Below are positions 44,255-55,816 of a stretch of DNA of 64,000 nucleotides, one piece after another (within the stretch, counting starts at the first letter, position 1; the number at the start of each line of letters is the position of its first letter). A model generated the notes under the pieces. It ran no database searches, was not told the origin of the DNA, and saw only the letters and a list, made by a program, of their open reading frames with translations. A program made the translations under genes and the position numbers. Origin of the DNA: Gigaspora rosea. Its lineage: Eukaryota; Glomeromycota; Glomeromycetes; Diversisporales; Gigasporaceae. The stretch covers positions 322,147-386,146 of the forward strand of contig QKWP01000012.1 in assembly GCA_003550325.1 (NCBI GenBank), written 5' to 3'.

Positions 44255-47200
44255 TTATGTATTAGGTATAAGAGCTTCAGGATATACTATATTTGTTGTT
44301 GTTGTATCATTATTTTCTTGAGAAAAAAGAACTTTAATTGAGTATGGAGAAGTACTTCGAGAAAGAGCTACATAAAGTTGGCCATGTGTAAATACAGGTG
44401 TTTGAAGGTTAAGACCTATATATTTTAATGATTGTCCCTGTGATTTGTTGATAGTCATACCAAAAGCAACACGTATAGGAAATTGTCTTCTTTTAAAAAT
44501 AAATGGAAGTTCTGAAGTTGAAGGAGTTAAAGTAATATGGGGAATAAATGTATGATTTCCTGCATAATTACCACACAGTATTCGTGCTTCAATAATATAA
44601 TCTGCTAATTGTGTTACAACTAAGCGAGTACCATTACAAAGGCCCTCTCCAGGAGCAATATTTCTAAGAAGTATTATTGGGCAGCCACTTTTAAGATTAA
44701 GTTTTGAAAGTGGCATTCCATTGGGATTAAGTGTATTAAGAAATTCAGTAGGATAGATGGTACTGCAATCAGCACCTTCTTCAATTACAGCTTCATCTGC
44801 ACTAAAGTATATGCGTTGGTCTCCTGGAAACATGTTAAGAATTTCTTGATTAATATATTCAACATCTTCATTTCGTGGAGAAAGAATACTTCGTTCACTA
44901 AGATATTGATCATTACATATTCCTATTGTTGAGATATTAGGAAATATAGCATCAATAAGTGAGTTTAAGTTTTGAGATAGTAATTTCATAAATTCTGGAA
45001 GTGATATTTTATTATCTACAGAATTTGTACCATTTCCAACCTACAAAATATAAAAAATTAATATTTAAAATAAGTAATAATACAGTAAAAAATTATATTT
45101 ACTTCTAAAAGCCATTTTGCAAATTGATAGTTATTTTCTGACTCTGTACTAAAACGCATACTTTTTTTTAGTGAAAGTACTTTAACATACTGCCATAGAT
45201 ATGATCATGTAAATGATGCAGCAACAATTTCTTCTCTAGATCCTTTTATAATTACTGGAAGTATTTGGCAAAAATCTCCTCCAAAGACTACAGTAATTCC
45301 ACCAAATGGTTGATTATTATTGCAAATATCTTGTAAAGTACGATCTACAGCTTCAGGACAGTAATGATGTTGCATTGGTAATTCATCCCAAACAATAAGT
45401 GCAGCTTGACGAATTAATTCAGCTTCTATTGAATTTTTATTAATTTCACAGAATGAATTTTCATTTATATTTATTGGAATTTTGAATCTTGAGTGAGCAG
45501 TGCGACCAAGATCAAGTAGAAGAGCTGCAATACCTGAGGATGCTACACAAAGAACAATTTTTTTTAGACTTCTAATTTTCATTGCAATAGTATTGTAAAC
45601 ATAAGTTTTGCCAGTTCCAGCATAACCATTAAGAAAAAATAATTGACCATCTTGTTTAATTACTGAGTTAACAATAGTATGGTAAGCAGTTTCTTGTTCA
45701 GAATTTAATAGTAGAATACGTTCATTAACAGTATTTTGAAGCATTTGATAATCCCATGTTAATTGTTCTGAAATAATATGAGATTTATTATGATGTCCCC
45801 AGTTATGTTTCCAGAGGGGCATTGGTGGAAACATATCAAGAGATTGATTAGATTGGTGAAGAATTTTATCTAAAAGAAAAAGTCCAAAGTCAAAAATTTG
45901 GTTATCAGTAGGTTCATAAATATTATATTCTTTATGCAAATGATATTGAAGATCATCACATAAATTAATACAAAAATGAAACCATAATTTTTCTGGATGG
46001 GTAGGTGTACATTGAGTAAGTATAATAGCAAACAGAACTCTTAATTGGGATCCAGTACGTAAAACAGCAGCTTCCTCAAGACATTTGAACCACTCTTGAT
46101 CATCTTCTAGCAGACCTAAAGCTATACATGCACTCTTAAATGTTGGGTAAACTACATTATTAACAGTTCTCAGATTTTCAAAAGAGGTTGGGCCACGTAT
46201 AGTTGTAAGAAGAAGTCTAAGATAAAATCGTTCCCCTGCAGATGGACCAGCAAAGTACAATCTACCAATTGCAAATCCTTGTTTTCGTGGTGTCCATTGC
46301 TTAATTTTTTTATTCCAGACAAAGTGTTGTGGAAATTCTTGATAAGTATATTGACGGGCAAATTCAAAATTCGCACATGCTTCAAAAAAAGCAGTAAGTG
46401 TTGTTTTTTGATGTTCAGCACGTGAAAGAATAGTAGCAGCATCATCATTAGGATCAAATACAACTGTATGCATTCCAGGAAGATGTTGTGCTAGTCTCAC
46501 AATATTTGGTACTTCTTCATGCATAGACATACCAAAAAGGCGCCATGCTGCTTCAGCTGCACCAATATACCTTGCATCAATATACTGTTTGATTTCATCT
46601 GGTTCATGACCAAATTGCATAGTTGTTTTGTCATGACCTTTATAAATATATTTATGAATATATTTAACTGCATGTACAGAAGTACAAATTTCAATATTAA
46701 TATGACAGTTGTATTTTCTACTAAGATAAGGATTGTAAGGTACAATGTCTCGGTTATCAACAATTTTTCCTCTAACCTCAAAAGTTCTACCATCATTTTT
46801 TCTAGTATAAAGAGGGTACCCATTTTCATTCATTAAAGTTGAATTACAAAAAGCTTTTGGATAATTTTTGTCACATTTACCATTAATCATACATGGAGCT
46901 TGTGGGTTGCGAGAACCACAAGGTCCATGTATCATACACCTAAGTACAGTATCAAAGAGGTTTGGATCTTTTTGTTGATCAGGAAACTCAGCACATACTA
47001 CTTGATCTACATTTGCTGGTTCTTTAATTTTGTTATTACTATGAAGAAAAATCAAAAAATGCATATGTGGAAGACCCCGTTTTTAAAACTCAATTGTATA
47101 TACATGAGCAACAGCTTTACCAAAAATATTGTTTTTTTTAATGTCATAAAGAAGTGCTCGACGTTTAAGTTCAAAAACATGTGCTACTAAGTCTGGTCTA

Positions 47201-48642
47201 TCAGCAGTAGTTTGACCTGGAAATAATTCATTAATTATTTCAGGCCAGTTTGGATTTGCAGTCATTGTTCCAAAGATATCAGGATGTCCATAAAATCGGG
47301 TAATTGCCATTGAATCTTGAAATATTTCAAACATGTAACGGGCACTTCCAGTATGAGTTGAAGGAAGAATTATTCTTCAGCCAAGATTATTTAAAGATAA
47401 TTCTTTATTCAAATTATTTCCAACTACATCTGTAAGACCTTGATATGCATCTGCACGTAGTATATCTTGATTTAGACGTAGAAACCTTAGTCTATTCTGT
47501 TCTGTTGCAGCCCATGCATCAACAATGAATTCTTGAAATAGTTTTCCACCATGTAAAATTGTAGAAAATTCATTGTGTCATTGAAAAAGTCGAAAAGAAT
47601 AAAAATCTAATTGAGTAAGACGTGGTATATTACTTTTGTTCTTAACAGATTGTCCTTGCTTATTGATTAGATTATGACACAAATCTGGGTGCCATCCAAG
47701 TTCCCCATATGGAAAAAACAAAACATAATGAAGGGGTAAATAAGCAGGATGCCCTTCATGAATTCGTTGTAATGGGCCTCCACGAAGTCGAAGAATAATA
47801 TCACGCATTGTTTCAGATATTGAAAAATTGCCTGGTAAAATAATAGCTATTTCATTTGCAGTTGGCAGATTATAACAACGTTTATCAGTTTGTTTATTAA
47901 AATGAAGATAAACTTTTAGGTCTGTTATTTGTTGATTTATTTGATTTTGTAAAAGTATTTAATGTGCCTGTTTGTATATAGGGTAAAATGCATGATACTC
48001 ACATAAGAGCTCTTGTATTTTCCACATTAAATTTGGTGATAATGATTCATTCCGCTCCATTCTTAATTGATGTGCTATTTCTGGATCATAAATGTAGAGT
48101 TGAGCATAAGTTGCTTTAGTGTCTGAATCAGGAAGTAAAGAACCCATGCGATGATATAGTTCTCCACTTATACGAAAGCTATATGGACCATGACCATTGA
48201 GAACAGATTGGTCGATTTTTGCACCAAGAGAAGTAAATGCATGTGCTGCATTATACTGTCGAATATTGCATCGAAATTCTTTAGAAAGATCATCTTGACC
48301 TTCAAAAAGTTGACGTAATAAGAGTGGTGGATCTTGTAAAAGTGGTAAAATAACTTGACCATGTGAACAGCATGTACCAAATTTTAGATGATTGCGAGAA
48401 GATGAAGTAAGGCGTTCATCAAACCAATGTAATGCACCACAATGAATGCAATCTATATTCATTCGGCCAAGGTTATGTCGATTATATTCATATCGTGAGG
48501 AAAGATTATATTGAGTATAATTTGCAGTTTCCAATTTCACACGTTTTCTATTTTTTTTTCCCCACTTAGATGTTGCTGCAGAATTTTCTCTAGCTCTTCT
48601 TTGTTGTTGAGCAATTGATCTACGATTTGGGATTTGATTCAT
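44255..48642 (-). pseudogene. Helitron Rep/helicase (RepHel), one frame with five stop codons
   Basis: The protein would nick, unwind and rolling-circle transfer the Helitron. The start at 48642 gives a zinc-finger-like N-terminus (CIHCGALHWFDERL…KFGTCC, about residues 60-95) and NIRQYNAAHAFTSLG. The Rep domain has the HUH motif GLPHMHFLI near residue 525 and the two-Tyr motif [13 protein letters not shown] near residue 657. The Pif1-type helicase has Walker A (GYAGTGKT), Walker B (LIVWDE) and GGDFCQ before the intron, then NKSQGQSL and LYVALSR after it. A 62-bp GT-AG intron lies at 45102-45041. Total ~1,441 codons, normal for the family, with no frameshift. In-frame stops are at 47961, 47580, 47379, 47085 and 45207. 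Confidence 0.95.
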
Positions 48643-49841
48643 ATGTGACTAATTTTATTTGGAACACACTATATCTGATTTTTTTTATAGATGTATTATA
48701 GATATTTTTTATTTAAAAATGCAGGTGGTTTTATTAAAATGAAATTTCAAATATAAGATATAAATTTCTATTTTTTTCAAAGGCAGAATTACGGCTCTTC
48801 TATAAACGTTTTATAAAAATTGCGATGGTTTTTAATTTTAGGCTAGAATTTTTTTTAACATGTTCCTTATGTGCTGCAATCGTTTTTTTTTTTTGCGAAT
48901 TTTATTTGATGATCAACCAAGCCTTCGCTGATCATATAGAAAGTGTAAATCAGTACCAAATTTTATGAGTTTATGTTAATCATAATAATGTTTATTTTTA
49001 TTTCATAATGCATTTGAAAACTTAAATTTCTCGATAGTAAATATTTTAATCGACGTCATAAACCTTTTATTTTATTACGCGAGAAGATATAAAGATGTTA
49101 AAGGTCCATCAAATACAACTACCTAAACTATTAAAGATGATTAATATAATTCACTACAAATGTAAAAAGTAAAATTAACTTGATAATCACGTTTGCAATA
49201 ATTAATGTAGCTGAATAAATAATTTTTTTTTTAAAAAAAACACTTTATGATATCACTACGGGACGTTATTGGTGTTTTGATAAATAATTAGAATGTAAGT
49301 TTTGCGTCAATTAAAACTTTGCAATACCAAGAAAGTGAGTACCAGGAACGTGAGTAGATGGTTTTATCAGAGAATAAATCGAAAGCAAAATCTTAAAACC
49401 GATTGGTGTTTATACAATGCATGGTTTTTTCATGACACTTTTTTTTATATAACGTCAAATTTATAATTTTAGAAATCGTTAAAGTGGGAATTAACCCTGG
49501 CGCTAGATGTTTTATTACTATTAATAAAAAAAAGTCATGTGCCACTCATACCACAATGCATGTATTATTTTAAAGTTAAAGCATTGCTTTTTGGAACATT
49601 AATTCAATGTGAGTTTAATTGCAGATCTTGATAATTTGAGGCACAACGATATGCATGTACCAGTTATCCTATTACAGTCTGTTCATACTTACTGTATGAG
49701 GTCATGTAACATGTTATTTGTTTATGTAGCGCTATTATCCTTTGCTATTTTCAGTGTGTTGTGTTGCTATTATGCAGAAAATTTCTTTGCAATACCTACA
49801 AAAGAAAATTTTTACTCCTGTCATTTTCTATATACTATATA
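48643..49841. other. Helitron 5' noncoding region
   Basis: Likely promoter side of the RepHel gene. There is no recognised cargo gene. A plus-strand frame at 49609-49842 is hydrophobic but unrecognised. Confidence 0.45.
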
Positions 49842-50045
49842 GTATATATATATATAATACATATATATATAGACGATGTATATATATACTATACATATAT
49901 ACTACACTATATAAATATACCATATATATATACATACTATATATACTATATATATCAGATATATACTATATATATATATACTATATATATATACTATATA
50001 TATATACATACTATATAAATATACCATATATATATATACTATATC
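49842..50045. repeat. TA-rich microsatellite
   Basis: An imperfect (TATATACTATA)n tract, followed by unique sequence. A smaller similar tract is at 50806-50860. Confidence 0.85.
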
Positions 50046-50197
50046 TGATATTAACCTGATGCATGACAATAGTCATGCTAAGGTTATTATCGCAAGGATC
50101 ATCACATGTAAATGTCTAATGGAATAATAAAGTAAAGCATTGTTGTGAAGCATGGTAAAATTAAGGTAAAGGGTAAGTTCATAGTGATACTAAATTG

Positions 50198-50321
50198 GTA
50201 AAACGGAAATTTAAGGATATTTAAGGGTAAACAAAATTTAAGGATATTTAAGGGTAAAATGGAAATTTAAGGATATTTAAGGGTAAAACGGAAATTTAAG
50301 GATATTTAAGGGTAAAACAAA
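50198..50321. repeat. ~29-30-bp tandem repeat, four copies
   Basis: The unit resembles GGAAATTTAAGGATATTTAA plus GGGTAAAAC. It lies inside the Helitron. Confidence 0.85.
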
Positions 50322-50526
50322 AGTTTGTAGAAAATTAAGTGCTTTTTCTTTCGCTGTCTGACTTTAGTCTGGCTCTTTCGCAGAGTGGTCCCACCCGGTC
50401 CCTCCAAAAAAAAAAAAAAAAAGAGAGAAAAGAAAATAATAAACTTTCGGTTAAGCGTAATATGCAGGTACCGATTCTCTCTAGGTTTCGCCAGATGATC
50501 TGCATAAGTCAGGTGTAGTAAGAGTA

Positions 50527-50698
50527 GAGGTAAGGCCGTCAAACCTGTGTGGTATAGGCCGTAAAACCTGTGTGGTATAGGACAACAAACCTGTTTGATG
50601 TAGGCCGTCAAACCTGTGTGGTATAGGCCGTGAAATCTGTGTGGTATAGGCCATGAAACCTGTGTGGTATAGGCTGATTAACCTGTGTGGTATAGAGA
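50527..50698. repeat. 23-bp minisatellite, about seven copies
   Basis: The unit CCGTCAAACCTGTGTGGTAT plus AGG, with point changes. It lies inside the Helitron and yields spurious minus-strand frames (YHTGLTAYTTQ type). Confidence 0.88.
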
Positions 50699-51145
50699 AT
50701 AACATGTCAATTATAAATTTGTAAATTGATGGGACATGAGCTGCAGCGAGGCACTACCCCCATTGTGTGTTTTCAATAAACTGATTCGAGCGAGAATAAA
50801 TATTATACATACATACTATATATATATATACTATATATATATACTATATACATATATACCTAGAAAAAAGAATCGAATCGTTTAAGAACAACTTAAATTC
50901 TAGTAAAGAAAGCGTTCTTTTGATATTATATGCTCACTCCCATATAGTTATACTCCTACTTTTCGAATTTTTTTGCCGCCGGTATTATGAATTGATAACC
51001 AATGATCATCAAAGAATATGACGAAAGTAAAAGAATCACAATGAAAGAATCGTGAACTCAGCCTCCTAAGCCCCCTGACCAACACAAAATTTACCATTAT
51101 ACCTGTACGTAGATCAATTTGCACTATATTCATTTGCTAATAGCT

Positions 51146-51297
51146 TTGGGCCCGGAAGGGCCAAATTTGGTGCATTAAATTCAAGATGGAACACCTAATG
51201 GCGAAAAGCAAATGCTTTAAATATAATGCACCAGCATTGGTCCTGGAGGGGCCCAAATTGGTGCATTAAATTAAGACGAAACATCTAATGATAGAAA
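51146..51297. repeat. Direct duplication (~60 bp, spaced ~90 bp)
   Basis: The two copies (51146-51207 and 51237-51297) share a GGGCCCGGAAGGGCC-like palindrome, TTGGTGCATTAAATT and ACACCTAATG words. Confidence 0.7.
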
Positions 51298-51358
51298 AGT
51301 TTAAGAAAATTTTCTTTCCGAAATAAAAATAAGAATAAAACAAATAAATCTATTACCT

Positions 51359-51384
51359 TTAGCATATGGACGGCGAAGCCGCCC
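51359..51384 (-). other. Helitron-terminus-like hairpin inside the Helitron
   Basis: On the minus strand GGGCGGCTTCGCCGTCC is followed by ATATG and CTAA, resembling a 3' terminus. The next base is A rather than T, so it is not a proven end. It may be a remnant of an older, bypassed terminator. Confidence 0.35.
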
Positions 51385-52258
51385 GCATGATCATGTTAAT
51401 TAACTGCAGGACTTCAAACCTGATTGATACGGTTATGCTAACGATCTTAATCTACATACACACAGTATCGGTATTACGTATTACGATAAGGTTTTAAGAA
51501 ACAATCGTTTTCAAAAATTATTTATTATTTAAATATACCCGCTATCAGCTTATCTGTCACAACAACTCATCTCAAAATCTTGATCATCCACTTTATATTT
51601 ACAAAAAGCATTGCACGCATGTGACACAATTGGAAGAATCCGGTATAATGTACCGGAAATGAATTTTCTTTATCTAAAGAGTGAGCAAACAAACTGACAC
51701 GGGATAAGCACCTGGAAAAACAGCAATTGAGATTGCGCCGGGCATCCCATAAGCAGCAGAAGCAGCATAGTAGTAAAGGCCGGTGGTTTCCCGTCTGCGT
51801 AATTCAGGCCGGCCAACAAACGAAAATAGGTAGCTACAACAAAATTGCAGAATACACTCATAAGATTATTTTGCTATTTAAATTAAAACTTATCCGTATT
51901 TGAGTTGGCTTGGCATTGGTACGGAGAACCACATCTGCCCCTTCGTTTATCCTCTTTGTGATATTTATTCATGCTGCATCGTTCAGCTCTGTGCTAGTCA
52001 AAGTGGCTCAGCCCCCTGGAATACGGGCTTGGAATAACTGATTAGCCATCTTTTCGATCTGTTGACTGCATGTCAACTCGAAAGATAATTTAGATGAAAA
52101 TCAAGCCTAAACAGTAATATAAGTATTCTAACATATCAACACAAATGTTATCAACCTGTCAAATCGCTTATACATCACTATGCCTTATCTCAAGATCTTT
52201 ATCACCCCTCTTCTAGGCCAATTAGAACACCAGCTGAAAACTTTCCCTTATATATAGA

Positions 52259-52598
52259 TGTACTATAGTAGTATTTATTACTAATTATAATAATTATTAT
52301 TATAAATAAATACGCTATATTTTATTATTATTTTTATTTTTTTTTAAGTTTCGTTAGGCATCACTAATTACTACATATTACTACATGTAGTAAGTAATAC
52401 TACATTACTATATATTACTACATGTAGTAAGTAATAATACATTACTACATATTACTACATGCAGTAAGTAATACTACATTACTACATATTACTACATGTA
52501 GTAAGTAATTATTACAATTACGGTTTAAAAAAGACTATGTAGTAATATATGTAGTAAATATAATTGTAGTAATTAGCTATTTACGACGCCAATCACTA
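52259..52598. mobile_element. hAT-type MITE, right half
   Basis: It resumes TGTACTATAGTAG…, runs through TACTACATGTAGTAA palindromes, and ends TTACGACGCCAATCACTA, followed by CATGTAAA (52599-52606), the exact duplication of 42774-42781. With the left half it makes a 601-bp element. Confidence 0.88.
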
Positions 52599-52606
52599 CA
52601 TGTAAA

Positions 52607-53587
52607 TTAATATCTGTTTAAAGTTAATTTGATTAAAGAACAAAAACAATGTCAGTGTTTATTAAAATAACAGTAAATCGCTTTAACTTTTTAACACAAA
52701 AGACAATGTAACTGGCTAATTCTGAAGATAATGAAGCTATAAATAGAGAAGCTTCGTGACAATTGTTAAATATTTTTGAATGTTACCTTCGTTTATCAAT
52801 TTGCAAGTAATCTCCAATGCAAGTAATCTCCAATTTATAACATTGTAACCAATATTCTTTTGAAAATTACCTCTCTAATTCTTGCAATAATACATTTAGA
52901 TCAATTCATTCTTTATTATACCTTCATCAAGAATTATCAAAAATTATCTAGTTGATCCTTCACAATAGTGCTATCTTCTTATAAAGCTTGTTGCAATGGG
53001 CTAAATACCAATAAAATTTATTCGAAGGCTGAATTCTTCCACCTTATATACTTACTACATTTAAAAAATGCCATACTACAGCAAATGTAAACTGATTATC
53101 CCAAAGAACAATTCATCTGGACACAAGACGTGCATTAAATACAAAAGAAAACGTGAAGGAATAAAAAAATATCTGACTGCATACATTGACCAAGAAGCAT
53201 AAATTAATGAAATTGCATGTACTGAGGTTGACTATTTTTGAAGTTGGAGATTTTGTTGAACATGAGATCCAAGAACTAACAGGATAATGGAATCACTAAT
53301 GTAACAGGTTTAAAAATTATTTAATATTAAATTTTAAAGGGTCTAGGTTATATTGGAGTGATTCAATATTCATATCAGGTACATTTATTAGTGCAGAGGA
53401 TGTAGCTAGTCAAAATATGATAGCAAAAGAAGTAGCAGACCTTGTCATTATTAAGATTTAAAATGAAGATGATTATTCATTAGTGCTCCTAGGTCCGAGT
53501 TCGGGTTTGGTCCGGTCTGGGTTCAGACCAGACTCAAAATCTAAATTTTACTAAATTTCAAACTCATCAAACCCAATCATAAGTATG
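52607..53587. other. AT-rich noncoding DNA
   Basis: No gene was recognised; short GGTCYGG words occur near 53500-53530. Confidence 0.45.
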
Positions 53588-53595
53588 GTCTGGAT

Positions 53596-53968
53596 CAGTG
53601 TTGGAAATTTCGGACTCAAACCTGTTCTCATCAGAACAGTACATTAGCTACAAGTGTTCTCAAACAATTAGTTATTGGTGATTGGTGTTCTCGCTAAAAA
53701 AAAAAAAAAAACACCAATATAAGTAGTTGTTATTGTTGTTGTTATTATAGCAAATTAAATCCATTTTATCAAGATTATTTATCAATTTTTTGTTTTGGCA
53801 TAAAATTATATAACTAAATATAGCTAATTATTATACTTATGAGAACAATATTATTATTTTACTGTTCTCAAAAAATTTTTTAATAGTGAACAGTAAAAAA
53901 TTTATACTGTTCACAAATTTATAATAGTGTTCTCATGAGAACTCTGAAAACACTAATTTCCTACACTG
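53596..53968. mobile_element. 373-bp hAT-like MITE
   Basis: It starts CAGTGTTGGAAATT and ends AATTTCCTACACTG. The flanks GTCTGGAT (53588-53595) and GTCCAGAT (53969-53976) match at 6 of 8 positions. The GTTCTCATGAGAAC palindrome recurs inside. CAGTG ends with an 8-bp duplication are typical of hAT. Confidence 0.68.
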
Positions 53969-54027
53969 GTCCAGATCTGGTCCGAAGTCTGCAAACTGCT
54001 TGACTGAATCTGAATATTATATATATG

Positions 54028-54281
54028 GGCTGCCGTCAATAGAAATAAGGCAGATTGACATTTTAAAAAAAAATTAATACCTTAACTTTCATAGCGCACA
54101 ACTTGATGAATATTAAGCTATTTTGATGATTTAATATTCAAAAGAAAGCCTATGATCTAAGCTTTCTTTTGAATATTAAATCATCAAGATAGCCTCAAAA
54201 TCCATGGAGATATGCGTTGTAAAAGTTAAGGTGTTAATTTTTTTTAAATGTCAATCTGTTTTATTTCTATTAATGGCAGCC
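54028..54281. mobile_element. 254-bp near-perfect foldback MITE
   Basis: The ends are GGGCTGCCGTCAATAGAAAT and its inverse. The arms pair over ~120 bp to a turn near 54155 (GAAAGCCTATGATCTAAGCTTTC). The flanks are ATATAT on both sides, so the duplication length is unclear. Confidence 0.85.
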
Positions 54282-55109
54282 CATATATTTTTTGATGCTG
54301 TGCATGTTTACTTAGAGCATGAAGTTAGAATAAATTAGTAAAATTTAGAGAGCCATAACATTTTGTATAATTTTATTGGGTGTTAGTTCATGGTAATGGC
54401 AACCCTATATGAATAGCCAATCAAAATTGAGCATGTAACAGGATAATATTGCTTATTTTTGGTAATTAAAATTTTTTAACTTTTCTAATAAAAAAAAATA
54501 AAAATAAATTTAACTAACCCTAACTATAATTATAGGATCACTATGGTGACAGATCTCTATCAAAAATTTGTAAATTTTATTAATAAAATTATTAAAAATA
54601 TTAAAAATATTGTATTACTTGAAATTTTGCTAATTGATCATAACTTCCTGTACTAAATAAAATTGTTTAGTACCAATAACTTTATCAAATTTGTATATTT
54701 TATTTTATTTTTAAAAAAATTTGAAGAAAAAATAAATAATTTTGGAAATTTTTATTAAAAATTCAAAATTAAACATCTTTGTCTCAAACTTTATAAAAAA
54801 TAAAATAAAATATACCAAATTGTTGTATTTTTTGGTGCTGGACAAGTTTACTTAGAGCAAAATTAGAATCAATTAGTAAAATTTATTGAATAATAGTATT
54901 TTTTATAATTTTATTAATAAATTTATTAAAAATACTATTTTATTTTTATAATATCTTGCACTAAATAAACTTGTTTAGCATTATACTATATATCAAATTG
55001 ACATATTTTATCTTATTTTTTAAAAAGGATGCTTGATTTTGGCAATTTTTATCAAAAATTCAAAATTAAGTATCTTTGCCTCAAATTTTAAAAATAATAA
55101 AATAAAGAG

Positions 55110-55450
55110 ATTTGCTATTTATCACCACTGGTGATTATCACTAGTGATCAATTTACCAATTAAAATTCAGGATCAGGTGTAACATGTAGATTAATTTTTG
55201 TATAACAAAAACAAAGAATTTTTTAAAAAATTGCTAAAATTGCTTCTAACCTAAAATTTTGTCTATGAAACTACTTTTTTTTATGCAAAAAAAAATTTCT
55301 CACTAAATTTTACTATATACAAAGCCCTATTCTAATATCTAACCTTTACCCTTACCCTAATGTTAAAAAGATTTAATTTTTATTTAATAGTTTTGTTTAT
55401 TTTGTTTTATGCATTGTAGATCACTGGTGATGATCACTAGTGGTAAATCA
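55110..55450. mobile_element. ~340-bp MITE with CACTAGTGATC ends
   Basis: The left end holds CACCACTGGTGATTATCACTAGTGATC-type sequence and the right end its inverse (GATCACTGGTGATGATCACT…). The interior includes GGATCAGGTGTAACATG and a TTACCCTTACCCTAATG centre. Flanks are unclear because they lie in A-rich repeat. Confidence 0.58.
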
Positions 55451-55730
55451 AAGTATTTTTATAAAATAAAATATACCAAAATAATGCATTTTTTGGAACT
55501 GCACTTATTTATTTAGATCAAAAAGTTAGTGTTAACTAAGACAAAATTTAGAGAATTATAGGAATTTGTATAATTTTATTAATAAATTATTAAAAGTATT
55601 ATATTGCTTAACAATAATAAGATATTATTAATTAAAAAATACAAATTAAAAAAAAAATTATAATGCGGTTTATAATGCATATACCAATTATAGTTCAAAT
55701 ACTATTTTTCATAATCTATTGAGATTTATT

Positions 55731-55816
55731 GATCAGAATTAAACAATTTTGATACTATTTGACTCATCTCATCAAGATGAATCAAATAGTACCAAAAATT
55801 ATATGATTTTGACCAG
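55731..55816. repeat. Hairpin with TACTATTTGACTCATCTC core
   Basis: An ~85-bp palindrome with a core of ACTCATCTCATCAAGATGAATC; same family as 57139, 57313 and 57811. Confidence 0.65.

Larger units (their letters stand above)
43043..52258 (-). mobile_element. Helitron, 9,216 bp, with Rep/helicase gene
   Basis: On the minus strand it begins TCTATATATAAGGG after an A (52259 complement). It ends in CTAG (43046-43043), eight bases beyond the hairpin CCGTGGTGAAGCCACGG (43071-43055), and is followed by T. Insertion between A and T, TC and CTAG ends, the 3' hairpin and a RepHel gene all agree. The 5' side holds ~3.6 kb of noncoding sequence with minisatellites. It sits inside an hAT-type MITE. Confidence 0.93.

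Noticed and set aside
46170-46836. Frames on both strands overlapping the Helitron gene
   Set aside because: They are shadows of the long RepHel frame.
44255-48642. Alternative genetic code (TGA/TAA read through) to rescue the RepHel frame
   Set aside because: Both TGA and TAA would have to be sense, while the F-box gene and the frame end use normal stops; decay is simpler.
49761-50059. Tyr/Ile-rich frames at 49.8-50.1 kb
   Set aside because: They translate a TA microsatellite.
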